DNA of 5,084 nucleotides from the NCBI GenBank assembly GCA_937913075.1, contig CALEPU010000162.1, positions 1 to 5,084 on the forward strand. Reading direction: 5' to 3'. Source of the DNA: an uncultured Clostridia bacterium (GTDB lineage Bacteria > Bacillota > Clostridia > Christensenellales > CAG-138). The notes beneath the pieces are model-generated. The model saw only the letters and a list, made by a program, of their open reading frames with translations. It was not told the DNA's origin and searched no databases. The translations under genes and the position numbers were made by a program. Shown here piece by piece: positions 1 through 5,084 of this stretch (the first letter of the stretch is position 1; each line of letters starts with the position of its first letter).

Positions 1-1
1 C

Positions 2-1258
2 GCAGAGGAGGAGGCCGAGCTCCAGGCGGAGGTCGACGAGCAGATAGCCGATTACCTCGAGCAGAACTATGCCGAGCAGATCGACAGCTCCATCACCGAT
101 GAGGCTGAAAAGTACGAGGCAGAGCTCGCTCTTCTCAAGGCCACCCTTAAAGAGAACGGCTCCAACTTCAAAAAGTACCGTGCCGACATCGAGGAGAATT
201 TGCGCAACACCGCTCTTATCAACAAGCTTCGTGACAACACCGTCGGCGATATCACCGTCAACAACGACGATATCAAAAAGTACTTTGAGGATAACTTCAG
301 CACCTCTGCGACCCTCTCCTCCTTCAACAGCAGCTTCTCGAGCTTCATCGGCGGCAGCAGCTCCGCCGTTCCCGCTTATATGCCCGTCGTTAAGGCGGCA
401 GAGCCCGCGGAGGACGCGGAAGAGGACGCAGAGACCGAGGAGCCCAATCCTTACGATGCGCTCTTCTCCGTACAGCATCTGCTGATAAAGTTTACCGAGG
501 CTCCGGGCGACGATATTACCGACCTTGCCGCCTTCGGTCAGGAGGACGAGGAGTTCAAGTCCAAGATGGATCTCGTTGAGAGCCGCATCGCCGAGGTCAC
601 TGCCGAGCAGTTCCTCAACGATATGTGCTTCAATTCCGACGTCTGCGAGGATCCCGGCATGGAGAGCGAGGCCTATCAGTTCTTCGGCTATCTCATGGCG
701 GAGTCCCTTATCAGCAGCTATTATGACGGCTTCGGCAATGCCGCCATGATGCTCAAATATCCCGAGTGGCAGCCCGAGGCCGAGGAGACCGACGACGCCT
801 CCGACGAGGATACCGAAACGGCGGAGATCGACCACGATTATCAGCGCCTCACCCTTTCCGACGGCACCGAGATAATGCGCGTTTATACCAACGCGGGCGT
901 ACATTACATCATCCTCAATACCAATGCTTGGAACGCCATGTATAACCCCGAGGACGGCATGCTTCGCGTCGTTATCTATGACGGCGAGGAGCCCTTAAAG
1001 GACGGCGAAGGCATAGTCACCACCGCCGGCAGCATCACCGAGGAGCAGCTTGCCGCCATGGATGAGGCTTACTCCCATATCGGCGATAAGGAGGCGGAGG
1101 ATTTCGAGGCCTTCACCTGCAAGTCCCTGTATGACTATTATGCGGACGCCGCGCTGACCACCGCCCAGAACGAGGCCTACACCGCCGCCTTCAACGAGTG
1201 GAAGGAGAATACCAAGATCACCGTTAAGCAGAACATAATCAAGGCGTTCGCAAGCTGA
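2..1258 (+). CDS. PrsA/SurA-like extracytoplasmic foldase (degenerate parvulin), 5' partial
   Basis: The reading frame is open from base 2 to the TGA at 1256-1258, giving 418 residues; the true start, and any signal peptide or lipobox, lies upstream of the window. The first ~100 visible residues are charged and helical, in the pattern of SurA_N/trigger-factor chaperone domains: a G-x-N-F-K-x-Y-R turn, then IEENLRNTALINKLRDN, then an I-T-V-N-N-D-D-I-K-K-Y-F segment. A parvulin-like strand, VQHLLIKF, begins near visible residue 157, and a second candidate strand, VHYIIL, lies near residue 302. Between them the usual compact PPIase core is not recognisable. Two strongly acidic stretches (about residues 132-149 and 258-278) interrupt the protein. 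By family this should be a secreted or membrane-anchored folding helper outside the cell. Isomerase activity is doubtful, so 'foldase-like' is safer than 'peptidyl-prolyl isomerase'. A strong terminator follows 20 bases after the stop, separating it from the next operon. Confidence 0.72.
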   Translation, partial: AEEEAELQAEVDEQIADYLEQNYAEQIDSSITDEAEKYEAELALLKATLKENGSNFKKYRADIEENLRNTALINKLRDNTVGDITVNNDDIKKYFEDNFSTSATLSSFNSSFSSFIGGSSSAVPAYMPVVKAAEPAEDAEEDAETEEPNPYDALFSVQHLLIKFTEAPGDDITDLAAFGQEDEEFKSKMDLVESRIAEVTAEQFLNDMCFNSDVCEDPGMESEAYQFFGYLMAESLISSYYDGFGNAAMMLKYPEWQPEAEETDDASDEDTETAEIDHDYQRLTLSDGTEIMRVYTNAGVHYIILNTNAWNAMYNPEDGMLRVVIYDGEEPLKDGEGIVTTAGSITEEQLAAMDEAYSHIGDKEAEDFEAFTCKSLYDYYADAALTTAQNEAYTAAFNEWKENTKITVKQNIIKAFAS

Positions 1259-1277
1259 TAGCCTGTATAGTCTTTAC

Positions 1278-1313
1278 ACCGTGCCGCAGCAAGAGCCGCG
1301 GCGCGGTTTTTTT
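1278..1313 (+). terminator. Intrinsic terminator of the foldase gene
   Basis: The arms ACCGTGCCGCAGC (1278-1290) and GCCGCGGCGCGGT (1295-1307) pair over 13 positions with one G·U wobble (1282/1303) and one A/C mismatch (1288/1297), around an AAGA loop (1291-1294). A run of seven T (1307-1313) follows at once. Its position 20 bases past the foldase stop fits a Rho-independent terminator on the + strand. The opposite strand lacks a matching T-run at the other end of the stem, so it is probably one-directional. Confidence 0.93.
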
Positions 1314-1390
1314 AATGAATACCGAATAATGAATAATTGTTTTTCCGATATAAGCGGTTTTTAAATTTACGAGAAAATATATTATTCAAT
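1314..1390. repeat. AT-rich spacer with AATGAATA direct repeat and matching inverted copy
   Basis: AATGAATA occurs at 1314-1321 and again at 1328-1335, with a 14-base period. AATGAATAAT (1328-1337) is matched in inverse at 9 of 10 bases by ATTATTCAAT (1381-1390). The DNA between is AT-rich, has no coding potential and contrasts sharply with the GC-rich genes. It could be a worn fragment of a dispersed intergenic repeat, or an AT-rich region upstream of the promoter at 1407. Nothing else is recognisable in it. Confidence 0.4.
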
Positions 1391-1406
1391 CACACTTACA
1401 CCCCCC

Positions 1407-1435
1407 TTGACATACCGACCTAACTGTATTAGTAT
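1407..1435 (+). promoter_or_regulatory. Sigma-A-type promoter of the GntR-ABC operon
   Basis: A perfect -35 box TTGACA (1407-1412) is followed by a 17-bp spacer and the -10 box TAGTAT (1430-1435), which matches 4 of 6 bases of TATAAT including the conserved first two and last two. Transcription should start near 1441-1443, leaving a leader of about 57 bases before the TTG start at 1499. There is no TGn extended -10. The promoter is overlapped by a palindromic operator, so it is very likely repressible. Confidence 0.85.
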
Positions 1436-1456
1436 CAATAGTACAGTTAGTACGGT
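1414..1456. promoter_or_regulatory. Palindromic operator, probable autoregulatory site of the GntR/YtrA-type repressor
   Basis: The core arms CTAACTGTA (1420-1428) and TACAGTTAG (1442-1450) are perfect reverse complements separated by 13 bp. Extending outward, two mismatched positions are followed by four more pairs (1414-1417 with 1453-1456), so 13 of 15 positions match. The dyad centre is base 1435, the last base of the -10 box, and the right arm covers the expected transcription start. A bound dimer would therefore block RNA polymerase. The inner form ACTGTA-13 bp-TACAGT closely resembles AGTGTA-13 bp-TACACT, which I recall for B. subtilis YtrA. The adjacent gene encodes a regulator of that subfamily. 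Binding itself is inferred. Confidence 0.82.
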
Positions 1457-1458
1457 TA

Positions 1459-1478
1459 AGCGCCTGCCGGCGGGCGCT
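1459..1478 (+). other. GC-rich hairpin in the operon's 5' leader
   Basis: AGCGCCTG (1459-1466) pairs with CGGGCGCT (1471-1478) over eight positions with one T·G wobble, enclosing a CCGG loop. It lies in the predicted mRNA leader about 17 bases after the likely start, and ends six bases before the ribosome binding site. No T-run follows, so it is not an intrinsic terminator. It may stabilise the 5' end of the mRNA or affect ribosome access. The pairing is seen directly; the role is a guess. Confidence 0.6.
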
Positions 1479-1484
1479 GACCCG

Positions 1485-1493
1485 AAAGGAGGT
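1485..1493 (+). promoter_or_regulatory. Ribosome binding site that selects the TTG start of the regulator
   Basis: AAAGGAGGT is a near-perfect anti-16S match. Its last G is six bases from the TTG at 1499. The first in-frame ATG (1517-1519) would be 24 bases away, too far for this site, so TTG is the start. Confidence 0.88.
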
Positions 1494-1498
1494 CAAAA

Positions 1499-1897
1499 TT
1501 GTTCTCAATCGATAAAATGTCGCGCAAGCCCATATACGAGCAGCTTATCGAAAGCATCGAAAAAAGCATACTCGCGGGCACGCTTCCCGAGGACGGGCAG
1601 CTTCCCTCGGTGCGGTCGCTCTCGCAGGAGCTCGGCATAAACCCGAATACCCTGCAAAAGGCGTATGCCGAGATTGAGCGCCGAGGGCTCTGCTACACGG
1701 TGCCGGGCAGCGGCAGATTTATAGCTCGTGACGCGGTCGACAGGCTGCTTGCCGCGGGCGGAGCGAAGCTCAGCGAGCTCGAGGAGCTGCTTGTTATGCT
1801 GCGCGACGCGGGCGTCGGGCGCAGTTCGGTCGAGGAGACGGTCGCAAGGGTTTTTGAAGCAACAAATATAAACGACAGCGAGGTGGACAAAAAGTGA
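1499..1897 (+). CDS. GntR-family transcriptional repressor, YtrA subfamily
   Basis: This 132-residue DNA-binding protein opens with the family's typical F-S-I-D-x-x-S-x-x-P-I-Y-E-Q-L segment. A winged helix-turn-helix follows: LPSVRSLSQELGINPNTLQK at residues 35-54, then AYAEIERRGL, and a wing with YTVPGSGRFIA at about 66-76. Only about 55 residues follow the wing, with two amphipathic helices and no effector-binding FCD or UTRA domain. That short tail is the mark of the YtrA subfamily, whose members usually sit beside ABC transporter genes, as here. The TTG start is fixed by the ribosome binding site at 1485-1493. Its stop overlaps the ATPase start by four bases (GTGA), so the two are translationally coupled. 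It probably represses its own operon through the palindrome at 1414-1456. The inducing signal is unknown; in B. subtilis the related system responds to some cell-wall-active antibiotics. Confidence 0.93.
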   Translation: MFSIDKMSRKPIYEQLIESIEKSILAGTLPEDGQLPSVRSLSQELGINPNTLQKAYAEIERRGLCYTVPGSGRFIARDAVDRLLAAGGAKLSELEELLVMLRDAGVGRSSVEETVARVFEATNINDSEVDKK

Positions 1898-2808
1898 TCA
1901 CAGCAAAGGACTTAACAAAGAAGTTCGGCGATTTCACGGCGTTGAATTCGCTCGACTGCCATATAGACGAGGGCTGCATCTACGGCATGGTCGGCTCAAA
2001 CGGAGCCGGCAAATCGACCCTCCTGCGCTTGATGAGCGGCATTTACAAGGCGGACGGGGGAGAGATAAAGGTGGACGGCAGCCCCGTTTACGACGATCCG
2101 CAGGTAAAAAAGCGCATGGTGCTCGTGCCGGATGAGCTTTACTTTTTGCCGAGGGCAAATCTTTATCGCATGGCAAAGCTCTATTCCTCGGTGTACGACC
2201 GCTTTTCCTACGAGCGCTTCAAGCAGCTCGTAAAGCTGTTCCGCCTCGACCCCAAGGCGAACATAGGCGCCTTTTCAAAGGGCATGAAGCGGCAGGCGGC
2301 GACTATTCTCGCGCTCTCATGCAACGCGGATTATCTTTTATTCGACGAGACCTTCGACGGGCTCGATCCCGTAATGCGCAACCTCGTTAAAAACCTTATC
2401 TATAACGACGTTTGCGAGCGCAAGACCACTGCCGTCATAACGAGCCATTCCCTGCGCGAGCTCGAGGACACCTGCGATCAGCTCTCGCTTCTGCACAAGG
2501 GCGGCATAATATTCGAGAGCGACGTCGCAAACCTCAAAACCTCACTTTATAAGATACAGGTCGCTTTCTCCGAGGATTACGACAGGAGCAGGTTTAACGG
2601 CATAGACGTGCTTTCGTTCAAAAAGACGGGCAGCGTGGCAATGCTTATCGTCAGAGGCGACAGAGAGGAGACGGCGGCTAAGGTAAAAGCCATGCAGCCG
2701 ATACTCTTCGAGATACTGCCGCTTTCATTGGAGGAGGTATTCGTTTACGAGATGGACGCATTGGGCTATGAGTTTTCCGAGGTGTTGAAGCAGGAGGTGA
2801 GCGAATAA
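1894..2808 (+). CDS. ABC transporter ATP-binding protein (YtrB-like)
   Basis: This 304-residue cytoplasmic ATPase would power the permease encoded next. Walker A is GSNGAGKST at residues 34-42. The Q-loop region reads VLVPDE (77-81), with Asp80 where most ABC ATPases have Gln. The signature is FSKGM (127-131) in place of LSGGQ. Walker B is YLLFDE (147-152) with the catalytic Glu152 kept, the D-loop GLDP follows at 156-159, and the H-loop His is 185 in ITSHSLRE. The FSKGM signature and DE-x-F-D-G-L-D form are common in ATPases next to GntR regulators and ABC-2-type permeases. Residues from about 215 form an accessory C-terminal domain ending in the usual LSLEEVFVYE segment. The GTG start at 1894 has GAGGTG (1880-1885) eight bases upstream; the next in-frame ATG would remove the first conserved strand. 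Its stop shares one base with the permease ATG (TAATG). The substrate cannot be inferred. Confidence 0.95.
   Translation: MITAKDLTKKFGDFTALNSLDCHIDEGCIYGMVGSNGAGKSTLLRLMSGIYKADGGEIKVDGSPVYDDPQVKKRMVLVPDELYFLPRANLYRMAKLYSSVYDRFSYERFKQLVKLFRLDPKANIGAFSKGMKRQAATILALSCNADYLLFDETFDGLDPVMRNLVKNLIYNDVCERKTTAVITSHSLRELEDTCDQLSLLHKGGIIFESDVANLKTSLYKIQVAFSEDYDRSRFNGIDVLSFKKTGSVAMLIVRGDREETAAKVKAMQPILFEILPLSLEEVFVYEMDALGYEFSEVLKQEVSE
2792..2797 (+). promoter_or_regulatory. Ribosome binding site of the permease inside the ATPase gene
   Basis: AGGAGG lies within the last codons of the ATPase, ten bases before the permease ATG at 2808. It confirms that start and allows independent reinitiation alongside the TAATG stop-start overlap. 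Confidence 0.85.
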
Positions 2809-4994
2809 TGAAGAAGAGCTTGTTCCATAAAGGCTTTTACCGTGAGCTGCTGCGCCAGCTCAGAACGGCGGGCGTCGTTTCCGCGTCGATCCTTACGGTA
2901 TTGCAGACGGGTATTTTTCTTGCGATGCTCGTAAGCTCCGAGTCATCTCCGGCTATGCCCTCCGCCTATATAATGGCGGCTTCTCCCATGCTTTACGCAT
3001 ACGTGATGGGCATAACCCTTACCTTTATCGCGTTCAATTGGCTCAACAGCCGCAGAGGAAGCGATTTTTACCATTCCCTGCCCGTATCGAGGAACGCGGT
3101 CTACCTCTCGACCGTCGCCGCCGTGATGACGTGGCTGCTTATCGGACTTGCCGTCTCCGGCGTCATCAACGTCGTGCTTTACGCCGCGTTCAGACTGCCC
3201 TACAATATGCTGCTTTACGGCATGGTGATGCTTTTCGCGGCAGCCTCCTCGCTCGTCACGGTCGGCGCTGTAAGCATCGCCTGCTCGCTCTGCGGCACAA
3301 GGTTTGTAAATTTTGCCGCAGCGCTCGTGATACTCTTCATGCCGAGGATGCTCCTTTCGATATTCGGCGGGTTCATCGCCCTGCGGAGCAACGGCGCGCT
3401 GCGCGTATGGACCCTCTGCTGGCTGTTCGATCCCACCTTCAACGTGGCGGGGAGCTTCCCCTACGCCCCGATATTCGGCGGCATAGACTATACAAGGCTC
3501 GGCGCTCTTGTCTATAATTTCGCTTACGGTATAGCGCTTACCCTGCTCGGTCTGTCGGTCTTCAAAAAGCGCCGCTCCGAGGACGCGGGCATACCCACCA
3601 CCTCAAAGCTCTTTCAGGCGGTCGTCCGCTGCTCCTTCGGCATGCCGCTGCTGCTCGTGCTGGCATACCTCCTTCTGGACGGTCAAAACAAGTGGCTGCC
3701 TATCGTGCTTCTCGTCGTGTTCGCGTTCATATTCTATTGCCTGTATGAGCTCATCTCCACAAAGAGCCTCAAACGGACCGCTAAGGCGATGCCGCTCTTC
3801 CTCGTCTGCATAGGCGTAATGCTGCTCTGCGTGGTGCTTGCTCCCGCCGTCGCAAAGGCGGAGCTCGAGCTCGAGATACCCGCCGAGGATATCAAGGCCT
3901 ATTACATAGCGAGCTCCGACGACACCGCTTACTACGTCGGCTTATTGGACGGCATATTCGGTTACAGCACGAATACTTATTCCGACGTCATGCTGAAACG
4001 CTTGAGGTTTGACGACGAGGCAAGCATACGCATTATCGCCGAAGGCTATGCGCAGGCAAGGCTCTCCAATCTGGGGCGCGCATCCTATGCGATGTATCAG
4101 TCCGACAGAGAAGCCTATTCGAATATCTGGGTCAGGATAGACCGTAAATTCGGGCGCGATGTTGTCCGCTGCATCAGCATCCCCGAAAGCAAGCTCTATG
4201 AGCTTGAAAGCATTTGGAGCAGGCGGGAGGACTATCAAAGCTTCAGCAGCGGTTTCCCCGAGGGAAAGCTCTGGTTCGCCGTGGAAGGTCTTACGGAGAG
4301 CGAGAGCCGCGCCGTAGCCGAGGCTTACGCCGAGGACTATAATAAGCTCACCGAAAGCGAAAGGCAAAGCCTCTGCGCTTCAAACGGGGGCAGCCGCTTC
4401 TATAACAGTCCAATTGGCTATTACTTCGGCACGCCGCTTGCCATGATACAGTTTGTGGGCTGCCGCGGGCTCGAACACTTCGAAGGTCGGTATCGCGTCA
4501 GCGAGCTTACTCCCAATGCCGCCGCGCTCTACATAAAGATCATCAACGATAAGGCGTTTGACGAGGGCATGTCGCTGCTGCGCGATATGGCGAAAGCCGA
4601 CGGCGCATGGCCTTATACCGTAATGCTCCGCGTTCCCACGTCGGAGCAGCCCGAAAGCATCGAATGGGAAGAGGGGTATTACGTAAACGACGGCTGGCTT
4701 TATCTCGACGCCTATAACTGCATCGACGGCAACCATCCTGCGGCAAAGCTTTACAGTGAAGTGCGGGACCTGCTTGTAACAGGCGCTCGGGCGGAGTCGC
4801 CTGAAAACTGCGTCGTGGTAACGATAAGCACCTACTCCTTGCTGGATGGGGACAGGGTATTCGCGCTGACGCTTTCGGAGAGCGATATGCAAAGGCTGCG
4901 GGAGCTCATAGGCGAGATCAACGTAATAGAGTACGGCTATGTGCTCGGTGAGATAGTCTATCCGGAGGTCGATACTTACTCCCCGGAGGACTGA
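2808..4994 (+). CDS. ABC transporter permease with large fused extracytoplasmic domain
   Basis: This 728-residue membrane protein is the transport partner of the ATPase just upstream (TAATG overlap). About nine hydrophobic segments can be placed by eye: residues 21-42, 55-77, 99-127, 135-161, 167-190, 231-252, 275-290, 296-314 and 327-348. Positive charges fall at the N-terminus (MKK, RELLRQLR), after segment 2 (SRRGSD), after segment 6 (KKRRSE) and after segment 8 (TKSLKRTAK). That puts the N-terminus inside and the C-terminus outside. The conserved cytoplasmic motif DFYHSLPVSR at 86-95 is typical of YtrC/D-like ABC permeases. From about residue 353 to the end there is a soluble acidic domain of about 375 residues, with five cysteines (455, 523, 552, 638, 668) and no closing membrane helix. 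I do not recognise its fold. As there is only one permease gene, a homodimer is likely. The role is probably export or envelope defence; the substrate is unknown. Confidence 0.9.
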   Translation: MKKSLFHKGFYRELLRQLRTAGVVSASILTVLQTGIFLAMLVSSESSPAMPSAYIMAASPMLYAYVMGITLTFIAFNWLNSRRGSDFYHSLPVSRNAVYLSTVAAVMTWLLIGLAVSGVINVVLYAAFRLPYNMLLYGMVMLFAAASSLVTVGAVSIACSLCGTRFVNFAAALVILFMPRMLLSIFGGFIALRSNGALRVWTLCWLFDPTFNVAGSFPYAPIFGGIDYTRLGALVYNFAYGIALTLLGLSVFKKRRSEDAGIPTTSKLFQAVVRCSFGMPLLLVLAYLLLDGQNKWLPIVLLVVFAFIFYCLYELISTKSLKRTAKAMPLFLVCIGVMLLCVVLAPAVAKAELELEIPAEDIKAYYIASSDDTAYYVGLLDGIFGYSTNTYSDVMLKRLRFDDEASIRIIAEGYAQARLSNLGRASYAMYQSDREAYSNIWVRIDRKFGRDVVRCISIPESKLYELESIWSRREDYQSFSSGFPEGKLWFAVEGLTESESRAVAEAYAEDYNKLTESERQSLCASNGGSRFYNSPIGYYFGTPLAMIQFVGCRGLEHFEGRYRVSELTPNAAALYIKIINDKAFDEGMSLLRDMAKADGAWPYTVMLRVPTSEQPESIEWEEGYYVNDGWLYLDAYNCIDGNHPAAKLYSEVRDLLVTGARAESPENCVVVTISTYSLLDGDRVFALTLSESDMQRLRELIGEINVIEYGYVLGEIVYPEVDTYSPED

Positions 4995-5011
4995 AAAATA
5001 ACTTGCGATTT

Positions 5012-5025
5012 GCTGAATAATCAGC
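5012..5025. other. Small perfect stem-loop after the operon
   Basis: GCTGA (5012-5016) pairs with TCAGC (5021-5025) around an ATAA loop, 17 bases after the permease stop. The stem is only five pairs and no T-run follows, so it is a poor terminator. It may be chance, or an mRNA 3'-end or processing structure. Confidence 0.3.
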
Positions 5026-5048
5026 GTTGAAAAGGGGCTGTTGCATTA

Positions 5049-5084
5049 ATGAGCAAAAGCAGCTTCCGTGCAGCAGTCGTCCTC
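5049..5084 (+). CDS. Possible start of a further gene, 3' partial
   Basis: An ATG at 5049 opens a frame that stays open for 12 codons to the window edge and reads MSKSSFRAAVVL. A weak ribosome binding site, AAAGGGG (5031-5037), lies 11 bases upstream. The basic start followed by a hydrophobic run could begin a signal peptide or membrane segment. It sits 54 bases after the permease with no convincing terminator between, so it may belong to the same transcript. Only 36 bases are visible, so neither its reality nor its function can be settled here. Confidence 0.4.
   Translation, partial: MSKSSFRAAVVL

Noticed and set aside
69..485. An open frame of 138 codons overlapping the foldase on the + strand
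   Set aside because: The translation is rich in Ser, Pro, Arg and Thr with no domain pattern, as expected from an out-of-frame reading of GC-rich DNA. The foldase frame covers the same bases with family-like sequence.
1278..1478. Riboswitch or attenuator in the intergenic gap
   Set aside because: The terminator at 1278-1313 lies upstream of the promoter at 1407 and belongs to the foldase. The actual leader (about 1442-1498) is too short for a known riboswitch and contains no terminator or small leader peptide.
1517..1519. ATG as the start of the GntR regulator
   Set aside because: It is 24 bases from the strong ribosome binding site and would remove the conserved F-S-I-D residues. The TTG at 1499 has ideal spacing.
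3038..3517. An open frame of 159 codons overlapping the permease on the + strand
   Set aside because: The translation is Arg-rich and patternless, while the permease frame over the same bases gives clear membrane helices and the SLPVSR motif.
3942..4892. Two long open frames (141 and 170 codons) on the minus strand, opposite the permease's outer domain
   Set aside because: Both are in the antisense frame whose codons are exact reverse complements of the permease codons. They stay open because the sense gene rarely uses TTA, CTA and TCA (a TCA at 4380 ends one of them). They have no ribosome binding sites or recognisable protein features, and the sense gene is convincing throughout.
5012..5025. 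Stem-loop as the terminator of the ABC operon
   Set aside because: It has only five base pairs and no T-run after it on either strand, so it does not meet the pattern of an intrinsic terminator.
5047..5084. A convergent minus-strand gene ending at the TAA formed by 5047-5049
   Set aside because: The minus frame is open to the window edge, but the 12 codons visible show nothing recognisable. The + strand reading has a ribosome-site candidate. There is too little sequence to support the minus reading.

Overview
The window reads as part of a Gram-positive, probably clostridial (Oscillospiraceae/Ruminococcaceae-like) chromosome. This is inferred from GC-rich coding DNA with AT-rich gaps, strong AGGAGG-type ribosome binding sites, TTG and GTG starts, a secreted PrsA/SurA-like foldase, and a GntR/YtrA-type regulator leading an ABC operon. 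The species cannot be named from the sequence alone.

Layout, all on the + strand. (1) Positions 2-1258 hold the C-terminal 418 codons of an extracytoplasmic PrsA/SurA-like foldase with two very acidic inserts; its start lies outside the window. It ends at a strong intrinsic terminator (1278-1313). (2) A 240-bp AT-rich gap follows. It carries a short AATGAATA repeat, a near-consensus sigma-A promoter (TTGACA, 17 bp, TAGTAT), a large palindromic operator lying over the -10 element, and a GC-rich leader hairpin just before the ribosome binding site. (3) A compact three-gene operon runs 1499-4994: a 132-aa YtrA-subfamily GntR repressor (TTG start), a 304-aa ABC ATPase (GTG start, 4-nt overlap) and a 728-aa ABC permease (1-nt overlap) with about nine membrane segments and a fused extracytoplasmic domain of about 375 residues. 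(4) The last 90 bases contain no clear terminator and may include the first 12 codons of another gene at 5049.

How the parts fit: the regulator probably represses its own operon through the palindrome. That palindrome has the form ACTGTA-13 bp-TACAGT, closely resembling the AGTGTA-13 bp-TACACT site I recall for Bacillus subtilis YtrA. The ATPase and permease would form an exporter or envelope-stress/antibiotic-response transporter, probably with the permease as a homodimer. The substrate cannot be told from sequence. I see no wholly new system. The features most worth following up are the nested operator architecture, the leader hairpin, and the fused cysteine-containing outer domain of the permease.
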